Positions 1 through 14,212 are shown, counted from the stretch's first letter. The stretch: DNA of 64,000 nucleotides from Rhabdornis inornatus (GCA_013397075.1 VWZS01004373.1:186001-250000), one strand, 5' to 3'. Numbers and translations: made by a program. The notes: generated from the letters alone by a model not told the origin.

Positions 1-3000
1 GCAGACATCCAGACATGGCTAAATAGGAAAGGGACAACACATCCCAAACTGAGAGTCTGTGAACTGAGAAATGATGAACAGGCAGGACAGACAAAACATT
101 TGGCCAAATCCTGAAGCATGGACTGACTTATGTCGAGGTCCAGCCATGGGCTGTGAGTCTTGCTACAGCAAACACTGCAGGAAGAAGCTGGAGCGGTAGC
201 TTATACTAATGTGCTGTTGATGAAGCTTAACTTCTTACCATTTGTAAAGAACTCTGGAGTGCACTATCTGCTAGATTAACCTGCACTGATTTCACATCCA
301 TTTATATGGGAAGACATGTATTTTTAACATTAGTTCTGCTGCATGCTTAAATGAGACATGCTTTACAATGTAATTAAGAAACTCTTTGCACAGTTGTCAG
401 CTCACACTTTTCCCACTTTGCTAATGCCTTCAATGCACAAAAGCCATGAAGAAAATCTTTCCGTGACATGATGGCATTACCAGCTCTTTTCAAGTGGGAG
501 GACTGTACTCCTACACAGCAGATTTTCCCTGTGTTGTGGTATTCATGCAGCAAAGAGCTGTACTTCTGAAGGGTTTCTTGTTTAAGCTCTTTCATGCTTC
601 TTGCCTTGGAGACTTCTTTTAGATTTGTAGCCAAGAGGAGGTCAGGAAGTGCTCCATGCTGCAGCTTCTTTTTCTGTATATGTTTCTATGTGGTTCTCCA
701 CAGATCCATGGAACACATTCCCTTCCATCTCTCTCCCTCTCAGAGTAGTTTATGTTTCATTATTTGCAGATGGAAAAATGACAACTTGACAAACAGGGGA
801 GGATCTTTTTATTTAAATCGTCGTCTTCTTTCAAGCTCTCATGAAGTGTAATGGGGTAGTACAGAGAATGTAAAAACCAATTGGATTTTATTTGCCCAGT
901 GCATGAAAAATGAACTTCCGTGCATATTTCCATGCAAGATTATTTTTAGCTGTCATTCTGCTGATGGAATTTGCCCATCTTCATAACTTTCCGATTTGGC
1001 CAAACTACTGATGCATTTACTGATGCCATTACTGCCTTTGGTTTTAGGGGGCTGAGTATGGCTTTATAAAGTCTGTATTTTCAACTCTTCTGTACTTCTT
1101 TTTTCATTGCTAAGTGCACACAATAACAGCCAGGGGTAGATTCAATCTTGAAAAAGCCGCTAGGAATTTTTAGCAGCCTGAACCATCCCAACCAACCCAA
1201 GACACACAATCTCTGTTCCCCAGTTTTGTTTATTCTTTTTCAACCGTGATTTACAGCCAAAACACACTAGCTGTGCTTGCTCCTCACATCCCAGTCACAA
1301 AACCAGAAAGGACTTTGTTGAACTGAGCAACACTGCTAGGCCCTTGCCTAACAGTTTCAGATTCATTTAACCATGAGCACAAAGTTAATCGAGTTTCACA
1401 AAGATGTGTGTGGGATCTCGGTCATGTTGGTAGGAGCTCTGAAAAGTGGTGTAGTTTGAGGGCAGCATCCTGCCTGCTGCTTGTGCCAAGCTGCTTCTCT
1501 TGTACTTTTTTCCCTGCTATTACATTTCAGTTCTGTGGAGGAAAGCACTGAGAGAATGAGGCCAGAACATAGTCAAAATCTTTCAGCAGCAAAGGGAGTG
1601 GTGGGGAAGAATGGGACTCAGGGAACAGCCTGCCTTGAAGTGGGGCAGTCAGCTCATGGGAGCAATGATGGGCACTAGCTGGCATTGCCTGGCCACCCTC
1701 CTCCATCTTCCATCTTTTCTGAGCTGCAAAACCAACACACCATGTAAGAGAGCATTGCTTCCCCTTACCTCCCTGTGAACACAGGGTATTGACCAGAGTG
1801 CTTTCCCACCCAAGTGGCTGATCTTCCTGTGCCCAAAGCCAGGCTGTTCTGTAATGCTGTACTGGAACAGCAAGGCTATCACTCAGTACAGCACTGGGGT
1901 TGGCAGGGCTGAGCAGAGCAGGTGCCCATGGAAGAGGACCTTCTGCCTTTCTGCATCGCAGGTCCTTGAGCACAATGACTGCTCTGACCACTGCATTTGC
2001 TATTTTGTTTCACATTTGTGTCCACAGTAAGATTTTTAGTATATCCAGAAGCCACTTCCACAGCATCCCAGTTTTTTAGCATGGAAACTGAGCTTGTGTT
2101 CATAAAAGGAAGCAATTACTTCATAGCAACGTGTACTGTCATGAGTCTCTGTTCTAAGAATTAGCAGCAACCCCCTAAACTTTCCTGTGCCCTGGGTAAT
2201 TGGAATAGGTGTTTTTACAGAAATTGATGTCATGGAATCAAAACAAAATTTTTTTTTGCCCGTAATTTGCTTTGTATCATGGTTGTTACAGCAGTACAAG
2301 ACAGTTCTGCTGTTATCTTCCACCTTCTCTCCCCAAAAATCAACCTATTAAAAAACCTGTCTAGATTTTAGCCACCTGGTTATAGTTAGTTTCTTATTTT
2401 AAAATAGCTTTCAAAATAGATCAGACATTACACTGTTAAAAACAATTTTCCCTGTAGGTATTGAATATCAGACAGGGCTTGTAGTAATAACTGATAGGTA
2501 TCTAGAATAATCTTCAGTATGAACTGAGACTACAAAGATCTGTCAATCACTGTATTTAACTTTAAACACAGATGATTTGAATTCATGTTAGCAGCATGAG
2601 GAAGTAGAAAAGATGGAATGGTGCTGTTGGAGAAAAGATGATAGGATTACCTCTGCTGTTAGCCTTTCCTGCTACTTGTTTGAAATACTAAATCAAGTTG
2701 AAGTTTATGAAAAAGGCTACAACGGGGGTTTGTAACTCTTCATTCCTGCTGGGATTTTCCTATTATAAATCTGCTGTCAGAAATAAGTGCTTTACTTGTG
2801 GCTTAATTTTATGCAGGCGCAAACACCTTGGTTCAACACATTTTGCCAGAGACAATCTTGACTATCTTAATGCAACAGAGTCCTCATTAACAGGGACCTG
2901 TGAAAAAGAAAAATGCACACATGCTCTTTTGTCATTGGTCATTCATAAGCAGCCTGATGAAAACTGAAATAAAACATAAATCCCAAGGTGGTGTGGAGCT

Positions 3001-4443
3001 GGTGTGGAGACATGAGTGCTTGAATCACACAGCTTATGTGAATTATCCATCTTGGAAGAACATTACACTCTACCTTTTGAATGAAGTTTCATTAATGTAG
3101 TGGAGAGCTCACAATTTCTATTTGTTCTGCTGTGGCTGCTGAATTTAGCGCTACCCCCAGTACCTACCTCCAAAACAAGCACCTCTGTTGAGGTGATTTT
3201 TCTTGTTTTATCCAACCATGTAACTGTACAGGCAGCTAGGACAATGATTTCCAAGATGTTGGTCAGACTTGGCTTGTGCAATTTTTCCCCACGCGAGAGC
3301 CATCAAGATGAATTGGTAGCACTCTTCTGGCTTCATAATGCATTTGTGCTGTTCATTTTGAGTTCTGCATGCAAATATAAAGAGTCAGGATCAAGTTTTA
3401 AAAGCAATAAATACCTGTTTACTAATTTCCTGTTTGATGTATTGGGCTGTGTTTCAGGTGTGCATCAAGTTTGTTACCACTATCTGTTACGTTGTTCTCA
3501 GGACATGGATGTGAAATTTGCCTTCAGGCACTCAGAACTGAAAGCAGGACTTGAAGTTTGTCCCATCTAAAAGAAATTATTAACCTGAAGTCTTAAGAGA
3601 GGGAATCTCAAATCACAGGAAGAGGCATCTTGTCATTATGGTGATGAAAGACATCCTTATCCTCAACCCAGTGTGTGCTTCTATGTTGCTTTAATATCAG
3701 ATTTTGAAGTTGCCACTGAAGTATGACTGCATCCCTTAGGCAATGACTGCTTTAAAGTCAGGCCCAGAAGGAACCTCTTCTTCATGCCGTGCTGTGAAAT
3801 TTCAAATTTCAAAATATAATTTTGTACCAGCTTGAAAGAATGCACTGACACTCCACCTTAAGTAAAATTTGGCCTTATTTTCCAGCCTGGTTACTAAAAA
3901 CATCTATGTTTTAACAAAACTGAAAACTTCCAATTTTACTTTGCTTTACCTCATATTTTAAAGTAGTCTAAAATTAAAAAATCCAGGAAATACTTTTTAA
4001 TGGAAGGCCCCAAAAAAATCCCCTCAGAAAATGTGAGAACAGGCCATCTTAATCTTTCCAGGACTGTCTCTTCATCTTGGTTTTTTAATTTTCTCACTTT
4101 GACAAAGAAAGTGGCACCGTTTTGCAAAAGACAAAGATTTGATGGAGTTGCACCTTTTTGAGGGAATATGACTCCAGCATTGCTGGCTTTTGTGATCTGG
4201 CTATAAATGGAAGAGTCAACAGATGAAACATAATGTGCTTTGAATTATCACAGCAAAACGCTTCGTTTGCAGTAAATTCATTGGCATGTATGCACGTTGT
4301 GTTTCCTCAGATCAGGATGACAACCTCATTGCTGCCTGGTTTGTGGCATCCCAAGTTAACACATGTAAATTCACAGCTGTGAGCTGTGTTATAGTGAAAG
4401 GACATAGAGGGTAAAGCCAGCAACTTCTTTCTTTTGTTTTCCT

Positions 4444-4459
4444 AAAAAAAAAAAAAAAA
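4444..4459 (+). repeat. A16 homopolymer
   Basis: A run of sixteen A with no retrocopy body or target-site duplication recognisable beside it. Confidence 0.95.
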
Positions 4460-5480
4460 GATGCAGAGGTGCTTCTTCAAGTAAAGGATCATGAGGCAGC
4501 ATAACCCAGCTAATTTTATCTGCTTCACACAGTTCTCCTGACTTAACGCTCCTGTCTGTAGCTGAGAGCTTCCAAGAGCTTGCAGGAGAGGGTCTTGGCA
4601 ATGTTTTGGGAGAAAAGGAAGGGTTTTAATTTACAGGCAGGCATTGTATGGCACTTCAAAGCATCCATTTTCCAAAGAGGGACAGATAGAAAGTAGCCAC
4701 AGAAATTATTTTCCTGATGAGTCTGAACTGTGAAGTGGGAAAAAGGCAGTGTATTCCAGTGAGTGGTTGTGGTGCAATTTAATCTTCCCATGTACCCCAA
4801 CTGCAGGTGCAGTCTGCCTGTTCAGACTGAAGTCTAAATCTACTTCTGTCTGAACCTACTGAAGTCTGTTGAGCTTAAGCACAGAAAAACATACCTGATC
4901 CTCTGAGTTGCAACAGATAAACAGGGTTTTAACCATAGCAATTGTGAACTTGGATGATGGGGGTTGATTTTTGTCTTCTTTTTTTTTTCTCTAATTAATG
5001 TCTTAAAACCCAAGTTCTCAGAAAAAACCTAGAAGTTCACCTGGGAATCCAAATCAGAGGGCATTTCTGTGTCAAACAGATATCTGCAGGTGGGTAGGGC
5101 TGCTGGCCCAGGTTGCAAGTAGGGGATTTTTGATATCTGCTTTGGAAAGACCAAATGCCAGGGAGGCTGGAGAGGGGCCAGGAGGAATGAAGAGACCTTT
5201 GGAAATACGGGAAACTTTGAAGTGTGACCCTGAGCAGAGCAGGGGTGACAGTGCAGGAGCTGTGGGGACAGGGAGGGGAAGGCAGGGCCAGGGCATGGGC
5301 AGGGGGTGCCAGCCCTGGGGACAGCAGTGCCAGGAGCTGGGTGCTCTCCCAGCAGGCTGCAACAAGCAGCTGGGGGAAACCGGCTGCATTTTTTAACAGC
5401 TGGTTTAACATAATGAGGGCTGAGCAGCGTCCAAAGCAGCCCTGATCACATGCCTCAGGGGAAGCAGTGGCTGAAATATC

Positions 5481-5605
5481 AGTTTAGGAATCAGGAGACT
5501 GGGATTTTATTCTGTCATCTGTAGCTGTTTCAGGAGTGACTTTGGGCAAGAAGCTGATCTGCTTGTGCCCTGGTTTCTCTACCACCAAAAGGTGTTGCTC
5601 ACCTG
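5481..5605 (+). mobile_element. MIR-like ancient SINE relic
   Basis: GACTTTGGGCAAGAAGCTG followed by CTGCTTGTGCCCTGGTTTCT and CTACC resembles the MIR core and 3' wording (GACCTTGGGCAAGTCACTTA, CTCTGTGCCTCAGTTTCTCC). The match is only by eye and the element is highly diverged. A different CORE-SINE is possible. Confidence 0.45.
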
Positions 5606-8600
5606 GATACCCCGCAAGTGAGTGTCTAGAAGTGCAAGCTTCTCCTCTTCCAGTGTGGTAGAATGAAAACATTAAATTGAAAATGAAATTAAAATATGGC
5701 AAGTTCAAAACTGTCAGAGGGAATTCCTTTTTCACATGTGCTGATGCAAATCATGGCTAACACCAGTGACTAAGGTGAAGTGGCGTCAGTGGGAAACAGA
5801 ATTAAGTGGGGTCTGTTTAGTGCCTGTAAAGGTTATAAGCACACACTCATCGAGCCCTGACCCGGGGTTTCTCTTGTAGCTTAAAATTTTTTAATAAAGT
5901 ATTTTTTGCCTGCCTTTTCCTGAGAAAAATGTTGAAATTAATCTTTGCTCATGTAAAATGCATTTGCCATATGACTAATGGTTATTTTTAAAGTGCTGAG
6001 AGAATGCATGTGTGTGTCAAGGAGACAAAGAGAGGGAGGTTTTGTCTATTTGCTGTGGTAATTGTTTATGAATACAGTTGTTTTTTCCAATTATCCTTTC
6101 CAGTTTTAATATATTAGCAGCCTTGTCTCCATTTCTGTCGATTGAGGTTTATGTGTAAATGTAGAGATTCATGCTGTCAGATATTACAGTTACAAAATCA
6201 TATGCTACATCTTAAGCATTGGGTTTTATTCATGAAATGCCATAGAACTAAGATGGGGAGATTTGTGGAAAAGATGGCACTAAAAGTTGAACCATGGTCA
6301 TACAAAAAACTATGTGGCCATTCAGGTAATTTCTGGGCCTTGAACTGAAAATTTATTTCATGTTCAAAAACAAAGGAAAAACTCTGAAAGGCCATAAGTC
6401 ATGCTAATACCTGAAGGAGAAGTTAAACGCAGAGTCAGGGCTGGAGAATTTGACCTAAGACATATTAGTATGGCTGCATGAGGAGAGATACAGTATGGAA
6501 TTAGTTGGAGAATAATTGGAGAATTAATTAATATGGAGAATTAATTTCTTCTACAACGGCCAGATTTTGTAATCTTGCTTATGCAAAAACACAGTGGAAA
6601 ATAGGAGATGTGGCCAGTGGAGTCTAAAGTCATTTGCACTTGGAATAAATGAGGTCCTAGTCCCCTATATGTCAGAAGTAACAATCCCACAGAATTTACT
6701 TGGTCTACATTGTACTTTAAGTTTTAAGTACTCAGTGCCCAGCTGAGGCAACCACGATTGACCTCTGTATCAGGCACAGTGTAAGTGCCAGATACATCAT
6801 CTGTGTGTGTGTGTTTAATGTGAAAGCAGCTTTTGTTTTACAAATGCTGTTCATGCCATAGCTTGCAGGGACTGGTTTTCATTAACATACTTAAGTTTTT
6901 GTGATTTAACACTATTGCATGATCTGAGCGTCTGAAAATGACTTGAGCAGGCCCTATCCAGAAGTTTGCCACGTGTCTCAGTGCCCTTTCCCAGGGCAGG
7001 AGTCATTTCACGCTGCTGGCATGACATGATTTCCTCCAGTAGCACAGCAGGAACAAATCCTCACAGGTTTCAGAGGCTGTGAAAGTCTGCATGGTTTAGC
7101 AACCCCCTTCTTCATCCACAGAAATAAAGGGTCTCCATCTTTTTCTTCCTCAAGGTTAACTGCAGTTATACTAGAGCAGGGTATTTTAAATTTATACTAT
7201 TTGGTTTTGGAGCTGGAGGTCTATAAAGGCTACTGTAAGGCTTCTGCTGTTCAAACATTATTTCATGTTGGCATTTTTATTTGAAGGCCCAACCATGGCC
7301 AAGGAAAGGAAACTTCAGTACTTTTCTTTTTGTGTTACATCTTCCAACTGGAATATTTTCAACCACAGTAGAATTGAACATGAGCTTTGGAGAGGGAAAG
7401 AGAGGAGAGAAGGGAGTCAGCTGGAAGAGGTGATGACTCCAGTGGAGGTACTTTGCAGTTTAGTTCTCTGGGGACTGAAAAACTCTTTCAACCAGTGATG
7501 TTGCAACAGTCCAAAAGAGGAGAGAAAAATCCACGTCTGATCTAGATCAACCAGAAACTAAAAACAAGGGACACTTTGAATTTTTAGACTCTCACCACAA
7601 CTGAAAACTGTGTTCAGGCCAAGGAACTGGAAAATCAGTTTCTTGGGTTAGAGAAATGCTTCCCTGAAGAGTCAGAAGCAGCTTTCCATTTTAATTGGTA
7701 AAGAATTATTGTGTTCTGGAGCAGTTGATCCTAATATTTGAACCAGTGCAAAGATTTGCAGTCAGGACTATGAAGAGCTTAGTGACATGCTAGAGTAAAA
7801 CAAATTTTTCTGTGACATTTTCTTGCCGTTTGGCTGTTAGTCTATCAGTTGTCACAAAATGGAAAAATAAGATCTGTCTTCATAATGTACCAAAAAGAAA
7901 TCTGACTGCAAACACAAGTCAGGAAGAGGCACAGGGACAAGAGCTGAGTGGTGTAACCCTAGATCAAGAGATGGTTATGAGAAATCATATACTGGGGACC
8001 TCAGAATTGAATGTGGTAATTGTTAAGGAGAGCTTTGAGAAGAAATGTTGAGTAAAAATTACTTATGGTGTGCTTGTTTTAAGAGGGAAGTGTAGTAAAT
8101 TTCAGGACAAATTTTTAAGTGGCAATAGCACAGGCACGGCCTATGCTGTAGGCAAAATAAATTTTCTGGACTAAATGACTTCTCTCAGTCAGCCAGGCTA
8201 AGTGTTTGTTTTTGGGGTGAAATATGTATTTCCTTCATTGTGCTTGTACAAGGATAGCTGAAGCCTGAGAGGAGGACTCTGGGGACCTGTTTGTAATGGC
8301 TGGTAATAACACCTGCCCTTTATGGGATGAGGGGTGAAGTCTTGCAAATTTGCATTGAAGAATAAGGGATGAGATCAGAAAACCTTTCTTAGATGTGTCA
8401 GAGATATGGGAGATGTACTTAGTTTTACAAGAATCAAGAAAATTAGAATTTTTCCCTTAGTCTTGCACTTTTAAAACTGATGTATCATTAGTAGTCTACT
8501 TACTGTGGAAGTTGTTAGGCTAAATAAATTAATCCCATGGAAAACTGCCCTGCAGTCTTCTGGATTAAAATGTGTCAAGCATTATATTATTTTTTGAATA

Positions 8601-11473
8601 AATTTTAGAACAATATTTTCTTTAAAGTTACTCAGTCAGTGTGCTTGATTCTGGTAAAAGTAGTATGATTCCTACAGCCTGTATTTTACCAATATGCAAA
8701 GCTTCTGTTTTGCATAGGAGTACCACAGCACTTTGATAACATAACATGACAAAAGATATGTCAGGTTTTTGTTATCAAAAAATCAAGGGAGTTTGAAGAT
8801 TTGAAGATGCTAGGCAGTCTGTTCTTGTAGCACTGTGATTTTTTTCTTGCTCTTGCAGAGCTGCAGTCAAGTAAGACAGATAATTTTCTTCAGGATTAAA
8901 ATCATGTATGTGGAAAAAAAAGGAAGAATATCATATACTTCTGTTCAAGTTTTATAGGTGCTGTGGACATAAGATGGTTCCAGAAATTCATTCATCAGTT
9001 CTATCCTTTCTTTTTCTAATGTTCTTGTTCCATCTGATGGCCATTGGAAAGCACAACTAACTGTGCTAGTTCATAAGGACAAGATGGTTTTTTGGGAGTG
9101 CTCTGCAACAGGGATGGGGAACTTTACAGAGATGACCTGGAACTCTCTTACATTCCTCCAATGCACATTTAAGTATTTTTCTGGGTAGTGAGGAGCAGTG
9201 CCTTGCATGCATATGATTCTTGGCTGCAAATATGCTTGCAAGATCCAGCTCACATGAAATTCCTTTCTGAAACTTGTTGCCTGTGTCATGGAACTTAGGG
9301 CAAGTTCTGTTCACCTGTGGGTTTTTTTCTCAGTATTGGGGTCAGAGTAGTGTTCCTTGCTTTGGCTAAATGAAGTACATTTTAGAAGGCAGCTGCCTAT
9401 TGCCAAGAAGAGCCCTAATGCAAGAATATTTCCATCTGGGATGACTAACATGTGCCCAGTGTACGTCCAGTCTCACATCCCACTCTGCAAACAAGATCCA
9501 CTGATGAATTAATCCTCTTCTTGCTTCAAAAGGCAGTCAAAAGATGAAAGTGAAAAACTGGACATATTTCAAAAAATGACATTATATGAAAAATAGGTCA
9601 TTCAGCCAGATTGCGAATCATAGATTTTCTAAAATGTGGAATGTCAGGCAGTCTTGTTTGAAAAAATATGTCTTCCCTTGCTTGTTGCATATTTTGCTAG
9701 TGATGGAAAGAACATATTCATAAAGGAAAGGCAGTGTTTTAACATTAGGATAATGCCAACAATATTCAACTTGTTTGGTTCAGGCTTATGCCAATATAAA
9801 TACAATGCATTTGTCCTTGTTCAGTTTGTAGTTCTTCTGTAACTGAAGCAGCAAAGTTATTTTGAACAGCTGTAAATATAATACAGTGGTTTCTGGTATT
9901 TCATAGTTGCAAATATGGAGTCTGCTTTTTGTGAAGACACTTGATTTTATTGAATGTGTCATATGCATGGCTGATCCTTCTCATGCACTGAAGGAATGTC
10001 AATGCTGATATAAAACCCCATATAATAACCCATTGGCTTCTCATATATCACTGACTCAGTCAATAAAATGTATAATTGTGATGCTAATTAAATTGCGATT
10101 TTAAAGCTGTGTCTTTAACAAAGGGATTGTTTGTACCTACTGAGAATTAAAACCAGAGCTATCAGTCTAGTTCAGTATAGCTGTCAATTCTAGAAACAAT
10201 ACACAGAAGCTGCAACTTCTTACCTTCATGTCTGAGGAGATGTAAATCCTCCACTGAAGAAGAATGCACAACATGCTGCCTGTTTAATTGTTGCTACATG
10301 TATTAGCAGAACAGGGACCTATAGCTACATAAATCCCTCAAAAATCAGCTATTTAGTAATCTATTTGAGCAGTACCAGTGCTGACTGCCTAAAACTGGCA
10401 ATACAAAAATGGCAGAACAGTATTCATTTCAAGAATTAAAACCCAAAGCCAATGTCCTGTGTAGTCCTCTCAGATGCAATTATTTATTCTAGTATTCTAG
10501 TTTGTCTTGAATGTGTCTGGTATGTTTTTATATGCTGTAAAAGTAAATACTGTGGTTTAAAGCCCTGGAAAGTCCAAGTAGGTATTAAATAGTCCAGCAC
10601 TGCAGAAATCCAGGGTCTGATTTTCTGAGATCATCTGGGCTGTCTGTGAATATCTGATGCAATTCAGCACATCTGGGCATTTCTTCTGCAGTTGCCAGGG
10701 AGTTGGCTGTGTATTCACAGGGCTTTCCCCTGTACCACCTATTGCAAGTGGTTGTGGTGGCCAAGGCGAAGACCAGGCATATAGAACAGGCTCATTGGAG
10801 CTAGTAGTTGGTTAACATTTGAAAATTAGTATTTACTTACACCCAGATGAAAAGAAAAACAGATTTGTAGGGAGAGGTCATACTCTTATTAGGGCAACTT
10901 CTATAGCTGGGAAAAACAGACAAGCTTTTAGACAGACAAGACCACTTCTGGTCTGGAACAGAAGCAAGAGTGTTCAAGCTAAGATCAAGATGAAAACAAT
11001 TGCTCTACTTTTACTTTGTCAAGCATTTCTCAGACTGATTGGCCACCTCCTAGAGCCTGGAGAGTCATCAGTCACTGAGTTATGAAGAAAAGGGTTTTGG
11101 TCCAGTTATCTCAGTCTGTATTAGTCCCGTATATGGCTCCACCAGCTTCAGCAGACAAGCATCAATATCCAAGCATGTAATGATCATTTCCATTGAGGAT
11201 TTGTTTATTTACAGTAAAAGGCAGGGTGGCCTTAGTGGGCAGGTCTCTAGGCTGAAAATCTGAAGCCCACTCTATCTTCCCTAAGCTGCTGGTCCACTGA
11301 GTGATCTGCAGTGAGTGGGTCTATCTGTCAGTGTGGTAAATAGGCATACCAAAACTGGCCTCCTTGCAAAGTCCTTTTATATCTACAAAGGAGAAGTGTT
11401 GCACAGCAGTTATACACTTCTTCATTACTGGCTCTTTTTCATGTGGTTCCTTTAACAGACATTTGAGTTCTGA

Positions 11474-11515
11474 TAGTGTTACACCCTGTTCTCTTCTGAG
11501 CAGGGTGTAACACTA
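11474..11515. repeat. Near-perfect inverted repeat (hairpin)
   Basis: Arms TAGTGTTACACCCTG (11474-11488) and CAGGGTGTAACACTA (11501-11515) are exact 15-bp reverse complements around a 12-nt spacer. Three further pairs, one of them G-U in RNA, can close the loop to 6 nt. Confidence 0.95.
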
Positions 11516-12431
11516 CTACTGGTGCTGGTAGCATCTCTGCCAAATGTGACTAGAAGACTCCTACTGCTGTGATGTGAGCAGCTAAAAAGTTATTTCTCTA
11601 AACTTCCTAATATTAGATATGCTCTTAAAAGGGGAAGGCTATGTATGTTCAGGAGCTAAATATGTTTCTTCATCGCCCTGGAAAATTATTGCAATCTGAG
11701 TGGGCACATGCGGAAATAAATAACTATGTAGATGTTCACAGATTCGCCAGTAAATGTACAGTAAAAGCTATCTTTGTCACCTTTAAATAAAACACATGAA
11801 AATGAATGCTGAAGCATTTCCCACGATTCTTAAAGCATGTGCATGTGCAGTCAAATGTACAAATTCATAACCATGCTTAACACAAAAGCAAATGTATGTA
11901 CTATGAACATGTGTAAGGATGCATACATTAAATACTGTGCAATATATATAAAGATTATGGCAAATAATCATTTAGGTTGCAGAACCAAGCAACATTGGGT
12001 AGTCCAGAATGCAGATTTCTTGGGCATTATTAATTAGCCCTCTCAAATATGTAGGATGTTACAATTTTAATTGCATGATCACATATAAGGCTTTTTTCCT
12101 TAACGGATTCTTGCTTCAGCCAGTCAATAGAGGGGCAGTTTTTTAACCTTTCTGGTTTTTGTCTTATTCCATTCAGAGATCTGGCCTCAGATCTCATATT
12201 AGTGCACATGATCAAAGTATTACACTGAAAATAGAAAAAATATTAATCCATTTCCAAGATTTAGTTTTGCTGTTGCTTCCCCAAGAGCATCTTAATATGC
12301 CACAAATCCTTATTAACATATCTCTGCAAAACATCTATGCAGGGTGAGAATTCTGGTTTTTTTACAATATTATTGCCATCTTGCCAAAGCACTTAAGCAC
12401 AGGGGGAGAAAGAACAAAAATGTCAGCATGA

Positions 12432-12450
12432 CAACTTTCAATGAAAGTTG
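12432..12450. repeat. Small palindrome
   Basis: The 9-bp arms CAACTTTCA and TGAAAGTTG are separated by one base. Confidence 0.9.
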
Positions 12451-14127
12451 AAAGAGGGAGCTGTGGGAGCCTTTACATGCGTAGAATTTCCCTAAGACTT
12501 TCTCCACTCAAAGCAGGCAGGGCCAGTTGACTTCAGCTCTCAGCACTTCTGCATTTCAGGCCCCAGGTGTCTCTTGCTGAGCACCCAGAAAATGAAGCCA
12601 ACCACTCAAGAGGGAGGAAATTCCAGAATTATGTCATCATGCCTACATGTGGGGAGGGGAAAGGAGCTAATCGTGCCCAGACAATCCAAATTCTGGTATT
12701 TGCTGAGATTTTAGCATTCGACTCACAACCCTATCATTCTTTCAGCTGAGTTTCTCTGTGTATGTGTATACATTTCTCTGTAAATAAATAAGGATATCTA
12801 AACTGTGTCTAATCTGCTAAAAACTCTTGCACTGCTTTCTCAGTAAAACGAATTTATTGATGTTTATGCCCTTGGAAAAAAAGCATGGCATGTGTTTTAA
12901 TAACCTTTACTTACTTCCATTTATCCCTACTCTGCATTAGAAGCAGAAAAGGGCTATGGGCAAGCAAATAATTTGACGTCCAAAATCGGGGGGATCAAGT
13001 ACTTCTAGGAATAGGGATCAATTTGCTTCACTTCAACCTGAAAACCTGCTTCTAAATCTCAAGTTCTAAATTTTCTACATCATCCCTATCCATTACCAAA
13101 TTGCAAGTGAAACATTAAAAAGCAGTGCAAGAAGCCTTAAAAATCCCAAACATTTCAGTTGAATATTGGTGTAGTTTTTGTTTGCTGCTTGAAAATTTTC
13201 TCAACCCCTTCTGAAACTTCCCTGCACAAGCTGGCAGGTTAGAAACAGGTTAAAAATGGAAGCAGAAATCCATATTTAAACAGCTGGTTCCAAGAAATGG
13301 TGCTTTAGGGAATGAAAACTTTTTATGCAAGACTCACAAAACTTTTGTAGGAGCTGGTTTTATTAGTATCTGCCATAATTCTGTCTGTCTGTACATATCT
13401 GTAGAGCATTGTGGTCCTATCTGTGTGTGCATGGTATTTGAGGTTAGCAAAGGATTCACTCCCTGCTACTCCAGGCACTCACACTTCTCACCTGTCATTT
13501 GAAGCTGGGAGTGCCCCTCTCTTCCATGCATCCCCATCTCCACTAGTGCCACAGACCAATGGCAGAAAGACCTTTTTTTACCCCTCCTGTGTGTGTACAG
13601 CAGGAGAGCTCTTCTTACTGACTCTCTGCTGACTGTGTTGGATGTTATCTGTCTTTCAGCCAATGGACAGAGCAATGTATTTACCTTGCCAAACTGAACC
13701 GCCCTGGCTTGCTCTCTAAAAGTTCTTCCTTAGTCCTTCTGCATAGGGTATCTAGGGAAAAGTAGGCACCAAAGGGAGGCATTGTGAGTACCTTACCTTT
13801 TTTCCACTTTAAGTTCCATGGTCTGACAAATCCCTGATAAAGAAGTCGCATTCATTAGTAGTGCTTTTAATTCTGGAAATGCCTCTTCATCCATGCTGGA
13901 TTCTGACTCCCTTTCCAGCTTGTGAAATACGTAATTTACCCTCCTCCCTGGTGGATGGGGAGATGAGTTTCCCTTTCTCCCCACTGCTGTCACTAGCAGT
14001 GAGGGGAATGATGGCAGATTTTATGCCAAGGTTTCCTCATTTTCCCAATAGGGAAAAGCATATCTGTCCATGCTGAGACACCTCCTTACAATACGTGGCT
14101 AAGCCCTGATCTCCAGCCAAGATACTA

Positions 14128-14212
14128 CAGAATCACAGAGTCACAGAATATTCTGAGCTGGAAGGGACCCAAAAAGGTCATCGAGTCCAACTCTTAAGTT
14201 AATGGCCCATAT
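14128..14212 (-). mobile_element. CR1-tailed SINE fragment (TguSINE1-like) or CR1 3' end, antisense
   Basis: The sequence CAGAATCACAGAGTCACAG, then ATATTCTGAGCTGGAAGGGA and GGTCATCGAGTCCAACTC, is the reverse complement of the passerine CR1-type 3' end. The adjoining AAGTTAATGGCCCATAT matches what I recall of the body/tail junction of the songbird tRNA-Ile-derived SINE, whose tRNA head would follow but is missing. It is therefore a 5'-truncated copy. A plain CR1 3' end is the alternative. Confidence 0.7.

Noticed and set aside
1176..1215. CCATCCCAACCAACCCAAG, resembling a CR1 end
   Set aside because: A simple C/A-rich string without the diagnostic CR1 blocks on either side.
3100..3570. 156-codon + strand open frame with a hydrophobic start
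   Set aside because: It begins at GTG, not ATG, lies in an intron and shows no family resemblance or splice context.
12500..12535. CTCAAAGCAGGCAGGGCCAG, resembling an antisense CR1 segment
   Set aside because: The match is about 20 bp and the flanks do not continue into CR1.
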